Source: Candidatus Bathyarchaeota archaeon (GTDB lineage Archaea > Thermoproteota > Bathyarchaeia > RBG-16-48-13 > GCA-020355125). Taken from it: 8,095 nucleotides of DNA. Shown in pieces: positions 1 through 6,213 of the stretch. The stretch lies in the NCBI GenBank assembly GCA_030617005.1, contig JAUWWH010000023.1, forward strand, positions 1-8,095. Reading direction: 5' to 3'. Within the stretch, counting starts at the first letter, position 1. Each line of letters opens with the position of its first letter. Position numbers and translations under genes: made by a program. The notes beneath the pieces are model-generated. The model was given only the letters and a program-made list of their open reading frames with translations. It searched no databases and had not been told where the DNA came from.

Positions 1-121
1 CGATGGAGATGGAGATGGTGGCCGGGTTTGCGTCGGTTGTGGAGGGGGTGAATGTGGAGGAGGCGAGTAGTGTGGATAGTGTGAGTATGACGAGTGTGAT
101 GATGTATTTTTCTTTGTTCAT
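1..121 (-). CDS. Partial exported protein, N-terminus with signal peptide
   Basis: This is the first 40 codons of a gene that runs off the left edge. It starts at ATG 121-119 and reads MNKEKYIITLVILTLSTLLA and onward. A short basic N-region (K3, K5) is followed by a hydrophobic core (about residues 6-20) and a Ser/Thr/Ala stretch, which is a typical Sec signal peptide or N-terminal anchor. The part after it is rich in Thr, Ser, Pro and Ile, as in archaeal surface proteins. An archaeal TATA box lies 25-33 bases before the ATG, so the mRNA is probably leaderless; no ribosome binding site is visible. Coding-strand G is very scarce and codons often end in C or A (TCC, ACA, CTC, ACC), unlike the genes to its right. 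The mature protein is outside the window, so its function cannot be told; a cell-surface or S-layer-type protein that receives glycans is one possibility. Confidence 0.6.
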   Translation of the reverse strand, partial: MNKEKYIITLVILTLSTLLASSTFTPSTTDANPATISISI

Positions 122-145
122 TGATCTTCATTTGTATATCTTTAT

Positions 146-155
146 TATTTATAAG
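146..155 (-). promoter_or_regulatory. Archaeal-type TATA box for the exported protein
   Basis: On the minus strand the sequence reads CTTATAAATA, close to the archaeal TATA consensus. It ends 25 bases before the ATG at 121. In archaea the start site lies roughly 25 bases downstream of the box centre, which here is almost on the ATG, so a leaderless transcript is expected. This is one of the main reasons for thinking the window is archaeal. Confidence 0.45.
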
Positions 156-161
156 TCTATT

Positions 162-203
162 GTACGCGGTACGCGGTGCTACGTACGGAGGACGCGGTAC
201 GTT
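162..203. repeat. Short GC-rich tandem-like repeat tract (ACGCGGT/ACGTACG)
   Basis: The heptamer ACGCGGT occurs three times (164-170, 171-177, 192-198). The 9-mer ACGCGGTAC is exact at 164-172 and 192-200, and the palindrome CGTACG lies between them. The tract is much more GC-rich than the AT-rich bases on either side. It sits in the intergenic gap just upstream of the TATA box of the exported protein. It could be a slippage-generated microsatellite or a regulator or architectural-protein site; nothing shows which. Confidence 0.6.
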
Positions 204-254
204 GTATATATAGGGGATGTATGTGTTCAGGTTCTGTGTATGTTCTCGTAAAAC

Positions 255-283
255 CTATAAATTTCATCTCCGCTTTCAGCGGA
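255..283 (-). terminator. Possible hairpin and weak T-rich end of the operon
   Basis: Bases 269-283 form a 6-bp stem with a 3-base loop (TCCGCT TTC AGCGGA on the plus strand), overlapping the stop codon of the WbqC-GNAT gene. On the minus strand it is followed by AAATTTATAGGTTTT. The T-run is short, and an archaeal terminator needs mainly a T-run rather than a hairpin, so this is only a candidate. The position, at the last gene of the glycan block and before a gene with its own promoter, is sensible. Confidence 0.25.
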
Positions 284-1427
284 TCCTCATTTTCTCAAAA
301 CTTAGCGGATAACAATATACTTTTCGATCTTCCATGCTTTCAAGCTTTTCTTTTTGAATTAAATATCTTTTTAATTCATCGGCTCCTAAAGTTCTGAACC
401 CAAGGCTTCTATAGAATATGTCGTTTTCGGTGTTGTCTGCGGGCGTTTCTACTGTGACGTTGCTAAAATTCATTTCAGTGCAATTATCAATGAATGATTC
501 GACTAAATTAGTTCCTAAGCCGATTCTCCGATAGTTTGGCTTTACTGCTAGTCTATGTATATGCCCTTTCCCATGGTAACTGGAGCCGACGATATAGCCT
601 ATTATGCTACCTCTTGAGTAAACGACTTGGCTCAGGAATTTCTTATTTGGCATTTCTCTCAAAAAGTTTTCTTCTACCCAGGCAATGTCGAAGATGGAAG
701 TATCCAAATTTGACAGCTCAGATAATTGATCATCTCGAAGTGGCGTAAATGTGATCGAATTAGAAAGCATCCACTCAATTTTTTTAGATCCTATATTGAA
801 AAGTGCGTCCAAGATTGATAATCCTTCGATGAATTCCCCGTGCAGTTGCCGATAAACTGGATGCTCATATTTTTGCCGTATCAGTTTTAAGTCATTCTCA
901 GCAAATTTCCAATCTTCTTGGTATGCTGCTTTACCACAGAGATAGGTATCTCCACCAATCTCTTTAACCATATTTACAAGTAGGTCTGTTGTATGGCCTT
1001 CGCAGTTAAACTCGCTTCCTATCACGAGTCTTGTATTTATTTTAAGAATTTTGCAAATTGATTCTATGATTTCGATATTCAAATCGGCTAACGAATTCCA
1101 AGTTTTGCCTAGAATGTTTTCAATAGTCGGATAAAACTCCATGAAGTGAGTGGCATTACCGTATAGTGATTTCAGTGTTTTCAAGTGCTTCCTAGCCCAC
1201 TTTTTTTGGTTCACGATTTCCACTTTAGAGATGTTTTGTCCAAAATTATATTTCACTGGAACCGTTAGCCATATGGAAGATTCTATCCCTTTCACTTTTA
1301 CCCTGTTTATCCATGAACCCCTTGTATACTGGGCATTATCCATGAAAATGAAGATGTCAGACTCTGCCATTTTGTAAAAATATTTTAAGTAGGGCATATA
1401 GTTTGGCTGATGTATAGCGACGATCAT
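276..1427 (-). CDS. WbqC-like family protein fused to a GNAT acetyltransferase
   Basis: This 383-residue, two-domain protein has a WbqC-like family N-terminal domain (about 1-222). It begins with the family's hallmark MIVAIHQPNYMPYLKYF and carries D30-N31-Q33-Y34 and a closing LSILDALFNIG at 203-213. WbqC-like proteins occur in O-antigen and surface-glycan clusters; their chemistry is not well established. Residues about 228-345 are a GNAT acyl-CoA N-acyltransferase: strand and helix around HRLAVKPNYRRIGLG (291-305), with the acetyl-CoA pyrophosphate loop RRIGLG (300-305), and FYRSLGF at 338-344. The start ATG overlaps the stop of the upstream deacetylase gene (ATGA), with AGGT seven bases before it. 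Coupling to a deacetylase suggests removal of an acyl group from an amino sugar and re-acylation by this protein, which is inference. The tail after about 350 is charged and unassigned. No membrane segment or signal peptide is seen, so it should be cytoplasmic. Confidence 0.85.
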   Translation of the reverse strand: MIVAIHQPNYMPYLKYFYKMAESDIFIFMDNAQYTRGSWINRVKVKGIESSIWLTVPVKYNFGQNISKVEIVNQKKWARKHLKTLKSLYGNATHFMEFYPTIENILGKTWNSLADLNIEIIESICKILKINTRLVIGSEFNCEGHTTDLLVNMVKEIGGDTYLCGKAAYQEDWKFAENDLKLIRQKYEHPVYRQLHGEFIEGLSILDALFNIGSKKIEWMLSNSITFTPLRDDQLSELSNLDTSIFDIAWVEENFLREMPNKKFLSQVVYSRGSIIGYIVGSSYHGKGHIHRLAVKPNYRRIGLGTNLVESFIDNCTEMNFSNVTVETPADNTENDIFYRSLGFRTLGADELKRYLIQKEKLESMEDRKVYCYPLSFEKMRIR

Positions 1428-2044
1428 ATTATTAACCTATATATTTCAAACGCCTCAGCGTAATCGACTCTAGCTTGGTTTCCTCTAGTTCTCATTAGAG
1501 ACTTAATCACGTCTGGTTTGAAATAGTACCTATCAAATTGTGTTTTATATTCATTCAATGCCTTAAGCTTGGCTTCAACATGATCGCTAGTCAATTCGAT
1601 ATATAGATCTGGTTGGAAGAATATTGAACTTCTTATTGCTTCATAGGATACGATGTTAACATCCCTAAACAACCTAACCGTTTCCTCCGATGTTATACTA
1701 TGATCCTGATGAACATCACGCAAAGAAGGGCAGAAGACCAGGTTGGGCTGGAAATTATCTCGAATATCGATCATGGCCTGTCTGATATCTTGTCTATAGT
1801 CTCCAAAGAATCGGCGTGGAATATTTTTAATAATCAAGTCATCCATTGTTAAGCCTATATGTTTAATCGCTTTCTCGACATCACTCAATATTCCATTGTT
1901 TTTAGGATCGTCGGTGCAGGGTGACAGAATTAAATATTTAATTTCAGTATCAGTTGAATACTTCGATATTATTCCCGCGCACCCTAGTTCCACATCGTCG
2001 GGGTGTGGACCTACGAAAAGTATTTTTTCTAATTCAATATTCAA
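1424..2044 (-). CDS. PIG-L/LmbE family zinc deacetylase
   Basis: This 206-residue protein is of the PIG-L/LmbE superfamily, zinc enzymes that remove N-acetyl groups from amino sugars (GlcNAc-PI, GlcNAc-inositol, UDP- or lipid-linked sugars and others). The zinc and catalytic motif PHPDDVELG is at 13-21 (H14, D16, D17), and the second motif HQDH is at 112-115. The length is normal for the compact family members. The start is TTG 2044-2042: the frame is closed upstream by TGA at 2053, and no ATG is available before residue 67. The TTG overlaps the stop of the 37-residue ORF (TTGA), and the gene's own stop overlaps the ATG of the WbqC-GNAT gene, so the three are probably translationally coupled. 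The substrate is not visible; a sugar nucleotide or lipid-linked glycan made by this locus is likely. Confidence 0.88.
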   Translation of the reverse strand: MNIELEKILFVGPHPDDVELGCAGIISKYSTDTEIKYLILSPCTDDPKNNGILSDVEKAIKHIGLTMDDLIIKNIPRRFFGDYRQDIRQAMIDIRDNFQPNLVFCPSLRDVHQDHSITSEETVRLFRDVNIVSYEAIRSSIFFQPDLYIELTSDHVEAKLKALNEYKTQFDRYYFKPDVIKSLMRTRGNQARVDYAEAFEIYRLII

Positions 2045-2154
2045 TTGACTTCAATTCTCTTTCTGGTATCAGTTGTTACCATCTCTTTCGACGCAAGCAG
2101 TTCTCCACGACTGCTCATTATTACCACCGATCTAATATCATCTTTATCACTCAT
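2041..2154 (-). CDS. Small ORF (37 residues) coupled to the deacetylase gene
   Basis: The ORF starts at ATG 2154-2152, reads MSDKDDIRSVVIMSSRGELL and onward, and ends with TGA 2043-2041. The stop overlaps the TTG start of the deacetylase. A seven-base match to the anti-Shine-Dalgarno (GGTGATC, 2170-2164) lies ten bases before the ATG. The first methyltransferase gene shows nearly the same arrangement (GGTGAT with nine bases). The peptide is hydrophilic, with an acidic start and a basic end, no membrane segment and no family I recognise. It could be a real small protein, a leader peptide that loads ribosomes onto the weak TTG start, or the tail of a decayed gene. The frame is open upstream to TAA at 2220-2218 without a better start. 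Confidence 0.45.
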   Translation of the reverse strand: MSDKDDIRSVVIMSSRGELLASKEMVTTDTRKRIEVN

Positions 2155-2163
2155 AAATTTATC

Positions 2164-2170
2164 GATCACC
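2164..2170 (-). promoter_or_regulatory. Strong ribosome binding site of the small ORF
   Basis: The minus strand reads GGTGATC, complementary to the 3' end of 16S rRNA, followed by ten bases to ATG 2154. It decides the start of the 37-residue ORF and, through TTGA coupling, is probably also the entry site for translation of the deacetylase. Confidence 0.55.
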
Positions 2171-2193
2171 GAGATGCGTTGTACTGCGCGCTG

Positions 2194-2212
2194 AGGATGT
2201 AGGATGTAGGAT
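2194..2212. repeat. Tandem 7-mer AGGATGT, 2.7 copies
   Basis: Two exact head-to-tail copies of AGGATGT are followed by AGGAT. Like the tract at 162-203, it lies in a gap upstream of a minus-strand gene, next to a GC-rich patch (TGCGCGC at 2185-2191). The two tracts are similar in style but not in sequence. Confidence 0.55.
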
Positions 2213-2324
2213 ACACATTAAGAGATCAACCCAACAACGAACCTACTAACCTCACAAACCTCGACCTTCTTTTTCACTATCATCACTCTTGACTATCGTA
2301 ACCCACATTACAATCCCAATTATT

Positions 2325-4247
2325 TTATTCACTGCCCACCATAGATTGTGTGGAGTATTTATGTGGTCCATACTTTTTATGCCAACTACCAAATGTAAGT
2401 AACAAATATAAAAACGCTGAATAATCCTCTTCACCAGTTACATGTGCTTCAAACATTTCCTTTATCCTTCTAATATCAAAAAGTGATGGGTCAAGACACT
2501 CTGGATCCGTAATCGTAATCCATATAAGTTCTCTAAGCTTTTTATTATGTCTAATTAATTCGCGATAATTGGGCCATGAACTTTCTGTGTATGTTGGATT
2601 GGGTAATCGATTCGCCTTAAGAACAAATATTTTTTTTAAAATAATCTGAATGAGCACTACTGCCCATCTAATAAACGTTGGGAAAAAAGGAGAATAGCCG
2701 GTGTTGGAATTTGGTATTCTGGCAATATCTGGATTCAGTTTTTCAAGAGTGGCTATCCATAAATCTTTATTAGAACGGTATTTTAGGGGTATTTCAAGAT
2801 AAAGATCAAACAAATCGTTATCAAACATTACAACATATTCATCTAATGCTTGTCTAATGGAGAGGTTAAATAGATATGTTGGATATCGCGAAGTATAGTA
2901 TGTATCAAGCCAAGTAAACTTATCGTAAATACTCACAACTTTACTATTTGCCTCTTCGAGAATTTTCTTAATAGAATTATTTAAAACATCGTCTAATTTA
3001 TCTGCATAATACTCATTGAAGAGCTGGTGTGGATTTTGTTCATATATACTATACCTTAATTTCCCCAATATTTTGTATACAATGTTTTTGTCAGTTATTT
3101 TAGTTAGAAATGGGAGACCAATGTTTCTTCCAAATATTTTTAAAGTTCTCCTAGGTAATGCTGTACCTCTGAAACAATGTTCAAAACGCACACCAGTAAA
3201 TATCACATCGCTTACTTCTTGGATATCACTGAAATAACCAATTACATGGGCGTGGATAAAGTTATACATTCCGTCTCCACTCTCAACAGCTTCATCTACC
3301 ATATTAAAATAATGGTCAAAATCACGATTGAGAAAAATGTGTTTACAACCTTTTGCTTCCGCAATCTTCCTTGCTGTTTTAACTTCTCGATTTTCAAAAT
3401 CGCCGAAAGTAAATGTCACCATTTTTTTATCTGAGGCAGCTAATATCATTCTAGAATCTAATCCACCACTTAATAAAAGCCCAAAACAATTATTACCCTG
3501 AATTCTTCTTGCTACAGATTTCTTTAATACGGCCGCTAATTTATCTACATAGTATTTTTTGGGGTGATTTGTCTCTTTGTAGTGCATTTCCCAGTAAGGA
3601 ATAATAGAAACATTGCCATTTTGATACTTCAGGATGTGAGCCGGTTTAAGTACATCAATATCCTTATAGTATGTTTTATTTCCTAGAATTCTCTGAAAAG
3701 TAAAAAACTCAAAAATCGACCTTATATCTAATTGTCTTGGGACCTCAGGCGAGACAAGTATTGAAGATAGTCTTGTACCGAATAATAAATTACCTTTATC
3801 TGTTAGGTAATAAAATAGTGGTTGTGAACAGAACCGATCATTGACCAATAATAACTCATGGGTAATCAAGTTATAAACCACTATATTAAAATTGCCATTA
3901 AGTTTTCTGAAAGCACTTTCTCCTGTTTCCTCGTAAAGACGAAGGCAATACTCAGCATCGTTGTGCTCAAATTCAAATCTATGGCCTTTGTTAATAAGTT
4001 CCGATTTTGATTGCTCGTAATCAAAAATATTACCGTCCATTATCATAAGCATTGATCTATCATTATTAAATATAGGTTGAGACTCGGTATTTGTGGTTCC
4101 GTGGTTCAATCTTGCAATTGACAGAAAAACATCATGCCATAAATCAACTTGTTCATTGTCTGTCCATCGCACTGTTCTGATCATGTCAGAAAGTAAGGAA
4201 GTACCTATTCTATTTGTATTGTCTATATATCCTACGATGGCACCCAT
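2325..4247 (-). CDS. Asparagine-synthetase-like amidoligase without glutaminase cysteine
   Basis: This 640-residue protein has the AsnB architecture. An N-terminal class II glutamine amidotransferase fold spans about 1-220, with recognisable RLNHG (46-50), SQPI (56-59), DGNIFDYEQS (71-80), GHRFEF (88-93) and NDRFCSQPLFYY (136-147). An ATP-pyrophosphatase synthetase domain follows, with the PP-loop SGGLDS at 260-265. The catalytic cysteine after the initiator Met is absent: the start reads MGAIVGY where MCGIVGY is usual. The family's SGEGxDE segment is also altered, to TGVRFEHCFRG at 351-361. The enzyme therefore probably forms an amide or ester-type bond by ATP activation without hydrolysing glutamine, as beta-lactam synthetase relatives do, or uses free ammonia or an amine. 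Relatives in glycan loci amidate uronic acids. ATG 4247 has GATGAT six bases before it. The gene stands 66 bases from the methyltransferase upstream. Substrate unknown; cytoplasmic. Confidence 0.82.
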   Translation of the reverse strand: MGAIVGYIDNTNRIGTSLLSDMIRTVRWTDNEQVDLWHDVFLSIARLNHGTTNTESQPIFNNDRSMLMIMDGNIFDYEQSKSELINKGHRFEFEHNDAEYCLRLYEETGESAFRKLNGNFNIVVYNLITHELLLVNDRFCSQPLFYYLTDKGNLLFGTRLSSILVSPEVPRQLDIRSIFEFFTFQRILGNKTYYKDIDVLKPAHILKYQNGNVSIIPYWEMHYKETNHPKKYYVDKLAAVLKKSVARRIQGNNCFGLLLSGGLDSRMILAASDKKMVTFTFGDFENREVKTARKIAEAKGCKHIFLNRDFDHYFNMVDEAVESGDGMYNFIHAHVIGYFSDIQEVSDVIFTGVRFEHCFRGTALPRRTLKIFGRNIGLPFLTKITDKNIVYKILGKLRYSIYEQNPHQLFNEYYADKLDDVLNNSIKKILEEANSKVVSIYDKFTWLDTYYTSRYPTYLFNLSIRQALDEYVVMFDNDLFDLYLEIPLKYRSNKDLWIATLEKLNPDIARIPNSNTGYSPFFPTFIRWAVVLIQIILKKIFVLKANRLPNPTYTESSWPNYRELIRHNKKLRELIWITITDPECLDPSLFDIRRIKEMFEAHVTGEEDYSAFLYLLLTFGSWHKKYGPHKYSTQSMVGSE

Positions 4248-4313
4248 TACTCAATCATCAACAGATACAATTAGCTTTCGAGAGGTCCAAAACATGTTAG
4301 TAATTAATTCGAT

Positions 4314-4946
4314 TTAAGCACATCTTTTTAACCTCTTTAAAATAAAAAATCTATGATAAGGCATTTCAAACACACGGTAGGTCCTTTCAAGATTAAATCC
4401 TATGCATTCAATATCCTCAATAATTTTCTTTAGAGGATAACCTGCTCTACCAATCTCCCAATAATGTTGTCCATCAAAACTATGAACTGACTTTCTCAAT
4501 GTTGGAAGAGGGATTAGTCTTTTTATTTCTCCAATCTTCGGAATTTGTATATTGAACCGGTAAACTCTATTAACATCTGGAAGTGATAAAACCACGTGTG
4601 ATTTTGAAACGCGGTATATCTCCGAAATTGCTTTATTAAACTTGTTGTATGGTAGATGTTCCAATACTTCATAACAAACTACTAAATCAAAAAATTCATC
4701 GATGAAAGGAAGATCTAAAACAGTACTCATTATATCTGGATTTAATTTTTCATCAATATCTAGAGTTGTAATATTTACTTCTCTTTCTTTAAGATATTTA
4801 GAGACAAAAGAATTTCCAATCCCTGTTTCAAGTATCTTTTTTGGCTTTAATAACATTATTTCCTGAATCTGATGCCAATAACTACAAAAACGGCCTTTCG
4901 TATCATAATTAGAATAATAGTGTGTGCGATCTACCTGTAATCTCAT
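4314..4946 (-). CDS. Class I SAM-dependent methyltransferase
   Basis: This 210-residue protein has the Rossmann-like methyltransferase core. Motif I is KILETGIGN at 37-45 (E40-x-G42-x-G44), the acidic end of the second strand is TLDID at 61-65, and DLPFIDEFFDLVVCYEVLEH at 78-97 is the post-II/motif IV region typical of type 11/12 enzymes. It likely methylates a hydroxyl, amino or carboxyl group of a sugar or glycan lipid, but the substrate cannot be read. The start ATG overlaps the stop of the second methyltransferase (ATGA), and GGTGAT lies nine bases before it (4961-4956), so translation is well supported. Hand-counted 60-base samples are near 30% GC, clearly lower than the dehydrogenase gene further right. 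The C-terminal part is basic (ILKRLKRCA at the end). Confidence 0.85.
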   Translation of the reverse strand: MRLQVDRTHYYSNYDTKGRFCSYWHQIQEIMLLKPKKILETGIGNSFVSKYLKEREVNITTLDIDEKLNPDIMSTVLDLPFIDEFFDLVVCYEVLEHLPYNKFNKAISEIYRVSKSHVVLSLPDVNRVYRFNIQIPKIGEIKRLIPLPTLRKSVHSFDGQHYWEIGRAGYPLKKIIEDIECIGFNLERTYRVFEMPYHRFFILKRLKRCA

Positions 4947-5518
4947 TTTTTAGCAATCACCCACGTAACTATTGGATAATTAATCTCGTTTAATATAGCT
5001 ATCTTATATAAAATATTCCATTTAGATTTTTTAATTTTCATAAAACGAAATCCATTACTAATGAAACAAAGTAAAATTGCCAAACGATTCCCCCAACCCT
5101 CTGATTGAAGAATTTTTGAGAATCCAACATCTTCACATAAATATTTTAAACAATTCGGTGAAAAACGCCAATAATCAAGGGGAGAAGGGTGAAAATAATT
5201 AAGAAAACAAGTAGTATGCACAGCGATTCCATCATTTTTCAAAACTCTAAACGATTCTGAAATTGCCTTTTTGGGATTTTCAATATGTTCAAGAACTTGA
5301 TCACTTATAACATAATCAAAACTATTGTCTTTAAAAGGAAGATTTTGAAAATCGACTTCTGGATAAAGAGTATCAGTAATTTCAGAATTTTTATCATCTA
5401 TAAGTGGAATAAAATTTTTAAGACCACTTATCCCTAAGATTCTTCCCCGTATTGGTTTACTAATGCATTGTTTAATACTCATATACATATAATATCTAGT
5501 TAAATGAATTATCTTCAC
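4943..5518 (-). CDS. Methyltransferase-fold protein with degenerate motif I
   Basis: This protein has about 191 residues. The central segment, from DFQNLPFKDNSFDYV (about 56-70) through DQVLEHIENPKKA, FRVLKNDG and HPSPLDYWRFSP, is that of type 11 SAM methyltransferases found in polysaccharide clusters. The SAM-binding motif I appears only as RILGISG near 26-32 instead of E/D-x-G-x-G, and the region before it is short. Either it binds SAM poorly, or it works as a partner of the adjacent methyltransferase. Start choice: GTG 5518 overlaps the nucleotidyltransferase stop as GTGA, matching the four-base overlaps around it. GTG 5521 adds one residue, and ATG at codons 12 or 14 (counted from 5521) is also possible; no clear ribosome binding site decides. 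A sampled 60-base line is near 35% GC. It sits between the nucleotidyltransferase and the intact methyltransferase. Confidence 0.75.
   Translation of the reverse strand: MKIIHLTRYYMYMSIKQCISKPIRGRILGISGLKNFIPLIDDKNSEITDTLYPEVDFQNLPFKDNSFDYVISDQVLEHIENPKKAISESFRVLKNDGIAVHTTCFLNYFHPSPLDYWRFSPNCLKYLCEDVGFSKILQSEGWGNRLAILLCFISNGFRFMKIKKSKWNILYKIAILNEINYPIVTWVIAKK
4956..4961 (-). promoter_or_regulatory. Ribosome binding site inside the upstream methyltransferase gene
   Basis: GGTGAT lies nine bases before ATG 4946, within the last codons of the upstream gene. It fixes the start of the intact methyltransferase at the ATGA overlap. Confidence 0.5.
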
Positions 5519-6213
5519 CACACACTTAACGAGCGTGAACGCAGTTCCTTCTCAGCCAGCTCATTTGCGTGTTTATATCTGGATATGTTTCCTATGTCTA
5601 TCCACTCTGTTTCAAATGTTTTAGTGTATATCTTCCTTCCTTCATCTAAGATCCGAGGAAAGACATCTATAGCAAAATCATCCCCCAGATGCATATATTC
5701 TAAGATCCCCTTTCTAACCATTGCTATCCCCACCCAGAAAGGTATGTTTATTGAGGTCTTTTCCTTGATCGACTGTACCTCAGAACCCTTCAGATTTATC
5801 AGTCCCACCGGTAGAGGAAATTGATCTACCAGTGCTAAGGTCGCAACCCCATCCTTCTTTGAGTTATGAAATTCTACAAGTTCTTTCAGGTTTATGTCTG
5901 TTAATTCATCTGCATAATGTATGAGAAAATCACCGTCTATGAGATCTCTACAGTTTAATATTTCACCTGCCGTGCCAAGTGGTTTTGAGCTGATAGAAAA
6001 GGATATGTCCAAATCTCTGAGTTCGTGTTTGAACATTGATAAATGAGAATCATTAATACAGACAACGATGTCCTCAAAACCCTGTCTGATCAACCGATCC
6101 AAGATGTATCTGATACATGGTTTTCCGCCTACGGGAAGCAGAGGCTTAGGTATTAAGCTTGTATAAGGTTGTAGCCTTGTTCCCACTCCGGCAGCTAAGA
6201 CGAATGCCTTCAT
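5515..6213 (-). CDS. Sugar-phosphate nucleotidyltransferase (NDP-sugar synthase)
   Basis: This 232-residue enzyme transfers a nucleotide from NTP to a sugar 1-phosphate. The nucleotide-binding signature is complete: VLAAGVGTRLQPYTSLIPKP at 5-24, followed by LLPVGGKP (25-32). GTAGEI (about 80-85) and the metal-binding YADELTD (about 99-105, in place of the more usual NGD) follow. WVGIAMV and EWIDIG near the C-terminus match the closing strands of the family. There is no left-handed beta-helix acetyltransferase tail, so this is the compact pyrophosphorylase-only form, like archaeal mannose- or glucose-1-phosphate types; sugar and nucleotide specificity cannot be read. GAGAGG (6227-6222) lies eight bases before ATG 6213, which overlaps the dehydrogenase stop as ATGA. 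A sampled 60-base line is about 42% GC, higher than the genes to its left. Confidence 0.88.
   Translation of the reverse strand: MKAFVLAAGVGTRLQPYTSLIPKPLLPVGGKPCIRYILDRLIRQGFEDIVVCINDSHLSMFKHELRDLDISFSISSKPLGTAGEILNCRDLIDGDFLIHYADELTDINLKELVEFHNSKKDGVATLALVDQFPLPVGLINLKGSEVQSIKEKTSINIPFWVGIAMVRKGILEYMHLGDDFAIDVFPRILDEGRKIYTKTFETEWIDIGNISRYKHANELAEKELRSRSLSVW

Larger units (their letters stand above)
2155..2324. other. Intergenic gap between amidoligase and small ORF, with AGGATGT repeats
   Basis: This gap holds a short tandem repeat (AGGATGT at 2194-2200 and 2201-2207, partial copy 2208-2212), next to TGCGCGC. On the minus strand the part nearest the amidoligase stop is purine-rich, with no T-run that would make a terminator. 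I see no convincing TATA box. No frame here is convincing as a gene; the 60-codon frame that enters from the amidoligase gene and ends at 2252 is antiparallel to nothing and overlaps a certain gene in another frame. Confidence 0.5.

Noticed and set aside
3..251. Plus-strand 82-codon frame at the left edge
   Set aside because: It is low-complexity (GTG/GAG repeats) and antiparallel to the minus-strand signal-peptide gene, and has no family resemblance.
2265..2276. Pyrimidine run CTTCTTTTTCAC as a terminator
   Set aside because: The T-run is on the plus strand, while all genes here are transcribed on the minus strand.
2252..2434. Minus-strand 60-codon frame overlapping the amidoligase end
   Set aside because: Most of it lies in another frame of a certain gene; the tail in the gap is short and unrecognised.
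5504..5824. Plus-strand 106-codon frame
   Set aside because: It is antisense to the nucleotidyltransferase end and shows no domain or ribosome binding site.
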